The translations under genes were made by a program, and so were the position numbers. A DNA stretch of 64,000 nt. It comes from Halorubrum sp. 2020YC2. Lineage in GTDB: Archaea > Halobacteriota > Halobacteria > Halobacteriales > Haloferacaceae. The stretch lies in the NCBI RefSeq assembly GCF_018623055.1, contig NZ_CP076019.1, positions 1,178,001 to 1,242,000 of the forward strand. The letters run 5' to 3'. The number at the start of each line of letters is the position of its first letter. Position 1 is the first letter of the stretch. The notes beneath the pieces are model-generated. The model did no database searches and was not told where the DNA came from. It worked only from the letters and a program-made list of their open reading frames with translations. This document shows positions 59,584 through 64,000 of this stretch, one piece after another.

Positions 59584-61209
59584 TCAGTCGTCGCCGGCCG
59601 CGGGCGGCGCTTCGGCGGTCGGCGCCGGGCGGTCGCGGATGAGGTCCGCCGCCCGCTCGGCGATCGCGATCGTCGGGGCGTTCGTGTTGCCGCCGACGAG
59701 CGCCGGCATCACGCTCGCGTCGACGACGCGGAGCCCCTCGACGCCGCGGACGCGGAGCTCGTCGTCCACGACCGCGGCCTCGTCGTCGCCCATCTTACAC
59801 GTCCCGACGGGGTGGTACACGGTGTGGCACTTCTCGCGGACGTGGCGGGCGATCTCCTCGTCGGTCTGCGCCTCCTCGCCGGGCCACACCTCGCGCCCGA
59901 CGTACTCCGAGAGCGCGTCCTGTCGAGCGATCTCCCGGGAGCGCTTGACCCCCTCGACGAGGGTGTCGACGTCCTCGCGCTCCGCGAGGTAGTTCGGGTC
60001 GATGGCCGGGTCCTCGAACGGGTCGGCCGACCGGAGCGTGACCCGGCCGCGGCTCTCCGGGCGGAGCTGGGTCGCACCGATCGACAGCCCCCGTCCGGTC
60101 TCGGGGTTCGCGAGGCCGTGCTCCATGAAGTACGAGGGAGCGAAGTGGAACTGGAGGTCCGGACGGGACTCGCCGTCGTCGGTGCGGACGAACCCGCCGG
60201 CCTCACCGACGTTGGAGGTGAGCTTCCCGCGCTTCAGCACGAACCAGTTGAGGAGGTCCTTCAGGCTCCCGGCGTCGTCCAGCGTGCTGACGTCGGCGGC
60301 GGCCTCGTAGACGGTGAACACGAACAGGTGGTCCTGGAGGTTCCGACCGACCCCGGGCGACGCGACCTCGACGTCGATGTCGTGGGCCGCGAGGTGGTCG
60401 GGGTCGCCCACGCCCGAGAGCATGAGCAGCTGCGGCGAGTTGACCGCGCCGGCGCTGACGAGGACCTCCTCGCTCGCCCCGACGGACCGAGTCCGCCCGT
60501 CCTGCTCGTACTCGACGCCGGTCGCGCGGCCGTCCTCGATGGTCACCTCGGTCACCTGCGCGCCGGTCTCGGCGGTGAGGTTCGGCCGGTCGAGCGCCGG
60601 CTTGAGGTACGCGTCGGCCGCGCTGTGGCGCTTCCCGTCCTTCTGCGTGACGTGGTAGAGGCCCACGCCCTCCTGGTCCGCTCCGTTGAAGTCGTCGTTG
60701 CGGTCGTACCCCGCCTGCGCGGCGGCGCGGACGAACGCCTCGGAGGCCGGCCGCGGCGACGACTGGTCGGCGACGTTGAGCGGCCCCGCGGAGCCGTGGT
60801 ACGACGACGCCGACGGCTCGAACGTCTCGGCGCGCTTGAAGTACTCCAGCATCGCGTCGTACCCCCACCCGTCGTTGCCGAGGTCGGCCCAACCGTCGTA
60901 GTCCGACGGGTGGCCCCGGACGTAGATCATCGCGTTCGTGGAGGAACAGCCCCCGAGCGTCTTGCCGCGCGGCCAGTAGAGCTCTCGGCCGGCGCACCCG
61001 TCCTGCGGCTCGGTGTGGTACTCCCAGTCCGCGTCGGTCTCGAACAGCTCCGGGAACGCCGCCGGAATCTTCATGTTCCGATCGTCGTCGGGCGTGCCCG
61101 CCTCGAGGAGCAGCACGCTCGCGTCCGAGTCCGCGGTGAGTCGATTCGCGAGGACGCAGCCCGCGGAGCCGGCGCCGACCACGACGTAGTCGTATTCCTC
61201 GTCTGTCAT
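59584..61209 (-). CDS. GMC oxidoreductase (choline-dehydrogenase type)
   Basis: A 541-residue FAD-dependent oxidoreductase. The FAD motif is YDYVVVGAGSAGCVLANRLT; next are WPRGKTLGGCSSTNAMIYVR, GAVNSPQLLMLSGVGDPDHL, SPGVGRNLQDHLFVF and the C-terminal MTKM-like HTVYHPVGTCKMGDDEAAVV, VDASVMPALVGGNTNAPTIA. It is choline dehydrogenase-like and may make glycine betaine, an osmolyte, but the substrate of this subgroup is uncertain. Start taken at 61209 (MTDEEYDYVVVGAG). Confidence 0.9.
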   Translation of the reverse strand: MTDEEYDYVVVGAGSAGCVLANRLTADSDASVLLLEAGTPDDDRNMKIPAAFPELFETDADWEYHTEPQDGCAGRELYWPRGKTLGGCSSTNAMIYVRGHPSDYDGWADLGNDGWGYDAMLEYFKRAETFEPSASSYHGSAGPLNVADQSSPRPASEAFVRAAAQAGYDRNDDFNGADQEGVGLYHVTQKDGKRHSAADAYLKPALDRPNLTAETGAQVTEVTIEDGRATGVEYEQDGRTRSVGASEEVLVSAGAVNSPQLLMLSGVGDPDHLAAHDIDVEVASPGVGRNLQDHLFVFTVYEAAADVSTLDDAGSLKDLLNWFVLKRGKLTSNVGEAGGFVRTDDGESRPDLQFHFAPSYFMEHGLANPETGRGLSIGATQLRPESRGRVTLRSADPFEDPAIDPNYLAEREDVDTLVEGVKRSREIARQDALSEYVGREVWPGEEAQTDEEIARHVREKCHTVYHPVGTCKMGDDEAAVVDDELRVRGVEGLRVVDASVMPALVGGNTNAPTIAIAERAADLIRDRPAPTAEAPPAAGDD

Positions 61210-61325
61210 GGACAATCATGCGAGAGTAGGTCAATTAAGTGTGTTCGTGTGGCGGAGAGCGGACGCGGGACGCGATTGACGAACGCGCGGTCGGCTCGGA
61301 GGCGAACTCGGTCGCGGACGGGACC

Positions 61326-61595
61326 TCAACGGTGTGACTCGATCTTGACCACCGGGCTGCCGTCTCTGTCGGCAATTATCGTCGCCGTCGTCGAGTCCGC
61401 CTCGAACTGGAGCGTCATCTTGAGGTTGTTCTCTTGGAACAGCCCGTCGAGCGCGTCCGTGTTGATGTCCTCGCTGATTAGCCACAGCTGTTCGAGCACG
61501 TCCTCGTCGTGCGCCTTCGCGACCGCCGTGACGACCTCCGTGCTCAGCTCCTCGCCCTCGTCCGGCTCGTAGTAGAACTCCCTCGTGTCTCCCAT
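61326..61595 (-). CDS. HalOD1 output-domain protein
   Basis: An 89-residue protein starting MGDTREFYYEPDEGEELSTE. HalOD1 domains are haloarchaeal output domains; the usual pattern is present: VVTAVAKAHDEDVLEQLWLI, LDGLFQENNLKMTLQFEADS and IADRDGSPVVKIESH. Stand-alone members are frequent. Function is inferred only from the domain name. It is divergent from the aldo/keto reductase gene. Confidence 0.82.
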   Translation of the reverse strand: MGDTREFYYEPDEGEELSTEVVTAVAKAHDEDVLEQLWLISEDINTDALDGLFQENNLKMTLQFEADSTTATIIADRDGSPVVKIESHR

Positions 61596-61738
61596 GCGTA
61601 CGACGTTATCGATCAGCGGCAAGTCGGTTGTTACCAGTCCCTTTCCGAGTCGTTACCGAGAGCCGACCTTCCGCCCGGCTTTCACCCCGAACCGACTTCC
61701 CGCGCGACTTTTCCCCCCGAGCCGACTACCCCGACCAC

Positions 61739-62851
61739 ATGGCGACTCGCGAGGCCCTCTGGGGGTACCGGAACCGCTTTGGCGACGCCTTCGGGCGCAC
61801 CTACTTCCGCCGGTTCGGGCCGGGCGTCGTCTCCAGCGTCGGCGTCGGGACGTACCTCGGGGAGCCGACGCCCGCGGTCGACGACGCCTCGCGCGAGTCG
61901 ATCGAACTGGCGCTCCGGTCGGGGGTGAACCACGTCGACACCGCGGCCAACTACCGGTGCGGCCGCGCAGAGCGCGTCGTGGGCGAGGCGGTTCGGGGCG
62001 CCCCCGTCGACCGCGAGTCCGTCGTCGTCGCGACGAAGGGCGGGTTCCTCCCGTTCGACGGCGAGCGCCCGGCGGACCCGAGCGCGTACGTCCGCGAGCG
62101 GTTCGTCGAGCCGGGGGTCGTCGACCCCGGCGACCTCGCGAACGGCGCGCACGCGATGACGCCCGACTACCTGGAGTGGTCGCTCGACCGCTCGCTCGAC
62201 CGGCTCGGCCTCGACTCCGTCGACTGCTTCTACGTCCACAACCCCGAGACGCAGCTCGCCGCCCGCCCGCGGGCGGACGTGTACGACGCGCTCGAAGCCG
62301 CCTTCGAGGCCCTCGAACGCCGGCGCGCCGCGGGCGACATCGGGGCCTACGGCGTCGCGACGTGGGACGCGTTCCGGGTCCCCGACGGCGACGACGAGTA
62401 CCTCTCGCTCGCCGCGGTCCTCGCTCGGGCCGAGGCCGCCGGCGAGGCGGTCGGTCCCGACGACGACCACGGGTTCGAGGCGGTCCAGCTCCCCTTCAAC
62501 GTCGCGATGGCGGACGCGTTCACGCGGCGGAACCAGCCCGCGCCGCCCGGCGCCGACGCCGGCGGTCCCGTCTCGACGCTCGAATTCGCCCACGAGGCCG
62601 GGCTCTCGGTGGTGACGAGCGCGAGCATCGGGCAGGGCGAGCTGGCGGTCGAGGGCGCGATTCCGGCCGACGTCGACGCGACGCTCGCGGGGGAGACGCC
62701 GGCCCAGCGGGCGCTCAACTTCGCGCGCAGCGCGCCGGGCGTCACCTCGTCGCTCGTCGGGACGACCGACCCGGACCACGTCCGCGAGAACGTCGCGGCC
62801 GGCACCTTCGACCCGCTCGGCGCGTCGGCGTTCGACGCCGCCTTCGAGTGA
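61739..62851 (+). CDS. Aldo/keto reductase
   Basis: A 370-residue member of the aldo/keto reductase superfamily. The active-site tetrad is visible: Asp in VNHVDTAANYRCGRAERVVG, Tyr two lines on (NYR), Lys in VVVATKGGFLPFDGERPAD and His in VDCFYVHNPETQLAARPRA. The NADPH-binding end is ATTF-like: RSAPGVTSSLVGTTDPDHV. Start ATG 61739 (MATREALWGYRNRFGDAFG). It is longer than the usual 310-330 residues because of insertions near residues 120-140 and 220-250. Confidence 0.87.
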   Translation: MATREALWGYRNRFGDAFGRTYFRRFGPGVVSSVGVGTYLGEPTPAVDDASRESIELALRSGVNHVDTAANYRCGRAERVVGEAVRGAPVDRESVVVATKGGFLPFDGERPADPSAYVRERFVEPGVVDPGDLANGAHAMTPDYLEWSLDRSLDRLGLDSVDCFYVHNPETQLAARPRADVYDALEAAFEALERRRAAGDIGAYGVATWDAFRVPDGDDEYLSLAAVLARAEAAGEAVGPDDDHGFEAVQLPFNVAMADAFTRRNQPAPPGADAGGPVSTLEFAHEAGLSVVTSASIGQGELAVEGAIPADVDATLAGETPAQRALNFARSAPGVTSSLVGTTDPDHVRENVAAGTFDPLGASAFDAAFE

Positions 62852-62916
62852 CCGGGGCGGTGACCGAACCGGGAGCGAACGCGACCGCGGCGACGGGAGA
62901 AGAGAGGGCAGCGAGC

Positions 62917-63012
62917 GAGGCGGTTGGCGAGGCGACGGGGCGGCGGGCGAGGCGGTTGGCGAGGCGACGGGGCGGCGGGCGAGGCGGTTGGCGAGGCGAC
63001 GGGGCGGCGGGC
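62917..63012 (+). repeat. Three 32-bp tandem repeats
   Basis: Three exact copies of a 32-bp unit that starts GAGGCGGTTGGCGAGGCGAC and ends GGGGCGGCGGGC (62917-62948, 62949-62980, 62981-63012). They lie between the aldo/keto reductase and a small zinc protein. Exact identity suggests a recent expansion by slippage. Confidence 0.9.
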
Positions 63013-63027
63013 GAGAGCCGCGGGCGC

Positions 63028-63198
63028 TCAGCGAAGCTCCTTGAACCGCGCGCCGCACTCCGGACAGATGCGGACCGAGAACACCTCGTCGGGATCGTTC
63101 TCCTTTTTCAACACCTGCTCGCAGTCGGCGCAGTTGAGCCGCTCGTAGGTGTCCTTCATCAGGTCGCCGTCGCGGAGCCCCTTGCGCGTGGATTTCAT
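63028..63198 (-). CDS. Small zinc-finger-like protein
   Basis: A 56-residue protein starting MKSTRKGLRDGDLMKDTYER, followed by LNCADCEQVLKKENDPDEVF and SVRICPECGARFKELR. Two CxxC pairs (CADC, CPEC) form a zinc ribbon. It is a common haloarchaeal small protein type; the function is unknown. Confidence 0.75.
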   Translation of the reverse strand: MKSTRKGLRDGDLMKDTYERLNCADCEQVLKKENDPDEVFSVRICPECGARFKELR

Positions 63199-63349
63199 AC
63201 CCCGGGGTTCGGGGTCGGGGCGGATAAAAACCCCGTACGACGCCGGTCTGACGCAGCGGGCGAAACCGACGGTAGACGCGGCGACGCGTTCGGACTCCGC
63301 GGCGGCCCGCTTTCGCAACGCTTGTGTCCCGGCGCGCGGAACGGCCGCC

Positions 63350-64000
63350 GTGTCACGGACTCGGCTGTTCGGATCGCTTTGCGCCTTGGTCTTCCTCGTC
63401 AACTTCGCGCGCGTGGTGTTCGCCCCCCTCGTGGGCGAGTTCATCGACGCGTTCGGGATCCGCGAGGGGACCGCCGGGCTCATCGTCACGCTCGCGTGGC
63501 TCGGCTCCGCGGCCCCGCGGCTCCCCGCGGGCTGGGCGCTCACGCGGTTCACGCGCCGCGGCGTGATCCTCGTCTCCGGCGCGATGCTGACCGCGGGGGC
63601 GCTGGGCGTCGCGCTGGCGCCGAACGTGCTGGCGCTGATGGTCGCCGCCTTCGCGATAGGGCTGGCCTCGGGCGTCTACTTCGTGGCCGCGAACCCGTTC
63701 ATCGCGGAGCTGTTCCCGCAGCGCGTCGGGCGGGTGATGGGCGTCCACGGCATGGCCAGCCAGCTCTCCGCGGTCATCGCCGCGCCCGCGGTCACCGTCG
63801 CGCTGTGGTACGACTGGCGGTACGCCTTCTACGCGCTCGCGGTCGCCGCGGCCGCCAGCACACTCCTGTTCGTCGCGCTCGCGAGGCGGACCGACCTCCC
63901 GGACGCCGGCGCGGGCGACACCGACTTCCTCGCGGCCGCCCGCGGCGAATGGAAGCTGATCGCCGCCGGCGTGGTGCTGATGGGCCTCACGAGCTTCGTC
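63350..64000 (+). CDS. MFS transporter, N-terminal part
   Basis: A GTG start (SRTRLFGSLCALVFLVNFAR) opens an MFS gene that runs off the right edge after about 217 residues. Six helices are visible, for example FREGTAGLIVTLAWLG-type helix 2, GVILVSGAMLTAGALGVALA, LMVAAFAIGLASGVYFVAAN and WYDWRYAFYALAVAAAASTL. The loop WALTRFTRRGVILVS is the usual signature between helices 2 and 3. Substrate unknown. Confidence 0.8.
   Translation, partial: MSRTRLFGSLCALVFLVNFARVVFAPLVGEFIDAFGIREGTAGLIVTLAWLGSAAPRLPAGWALTRFTRRGVILVSGAMLTAGALGVALAPNVLALMVAAFAIGLASGVYFVAANPFIAELFPQRVGRVMGVHGMASQLSAVIAAPAVTVALWYDWRYAFYALAVAAAASTLLFVALARRTDLPDAGAGDTDFLAAARGEWKLIAAGVVLMGLTSFV

Noticed and set aside
1-64000. tRNA or rRNA genes
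   Set aside because: I looked through the gaps for tRNA-like T-loop sequences and conserved rRNA segments and found none; a tRNAscan-SE run would settle it.

Overview
This window is haloarchaeal chromosome (class Halobacteria; the overall feel is Halorubrum-like, which is an inference). It is very GC-rich, the proteins are strongly acidic, many genes have a TATA box about 26 nt before a leaderless start, and the gene set is archaeal: mch, phosphomevalonate decarboxylase, dacZ, pyrB-pyrI, HalOD1 and DUF7260/DUF5798 proteins, and gluconate dehydratase. It holds about 70 protein genes. I saw no rRNA, tRNA or CRISPR array.

Layout. 1-3.3 kb: the 5' end of mch, a structured repeat (copy A), a zinc-ribbon protein, a Tat-exported hydrolase and an eIF-2B-like isomerase. 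3.3-10.1 kb: an accessory stretch with lower GC in places. It has an IS6-type insertion that cut a small gene, hairpin remnants, three short-chain dehydrogenases, and a UV-damage endonuclease gene (uvsE) broken by one in-frame TGA. 10.5-19.4 kb: a DUF7260 protein, acyl-CoA synthetase, two histidine kinases, the tRNA methylthiotransferase and a winged-helix protein. 19.5-23.1 kb: TCA-cycle genes sucD, sucC and fumC. 23.3-36.1 kb: housekeeping genes (bolA, grpE, surE, purD, a DUF255 protein, a geranylgeranyl reductase, a TRAM protein, gluconate dehydratase). 36.05-36.3 kb: an array of hairpins that begins inside the last codons of the dehydratase. 36.4-44 kb: repeat copies B, C and D separated by PHP/MFS, MOSC, cysteine synthase, thioredoxin and ThuA genes. 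44-52 kb: pyrBI, an AtoE-type transporter, ferredoxin, a vapBC toxin-antitoxin pair, mvaD and repeat copy E. 52.4-64 kb: a frameshifted photolyase, an MrfA/Hrq1-type helicase, a GNAT protein, dacZ-mscS, a GMC oxidoreductase, a HalOD1 protein, an aldo/keto reductase, and an MFS gene that runs off the end.

The main discovery candidate is a family of five dispersed intergenic elements of about 330-450 bp (copies A-E). They share an ordered set of conserved blocks, a TATA-like box 20-37 nt before the first block, and a long-range stem. Between copies, both arms of this stem change together (CAAAG/CTTTG against CGAAG/CTTCG, and two different perfect 19-bp inner stems). This pattern points to a structured RNA. 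The 3' arm sits in a ~54-bp unit that is repeated 1-4 times, and a two-hairpin cassette is inserted at different places in copies A, B and E. Both UV-repair genes in the window (uvsE and photolyase) carry single lesions.
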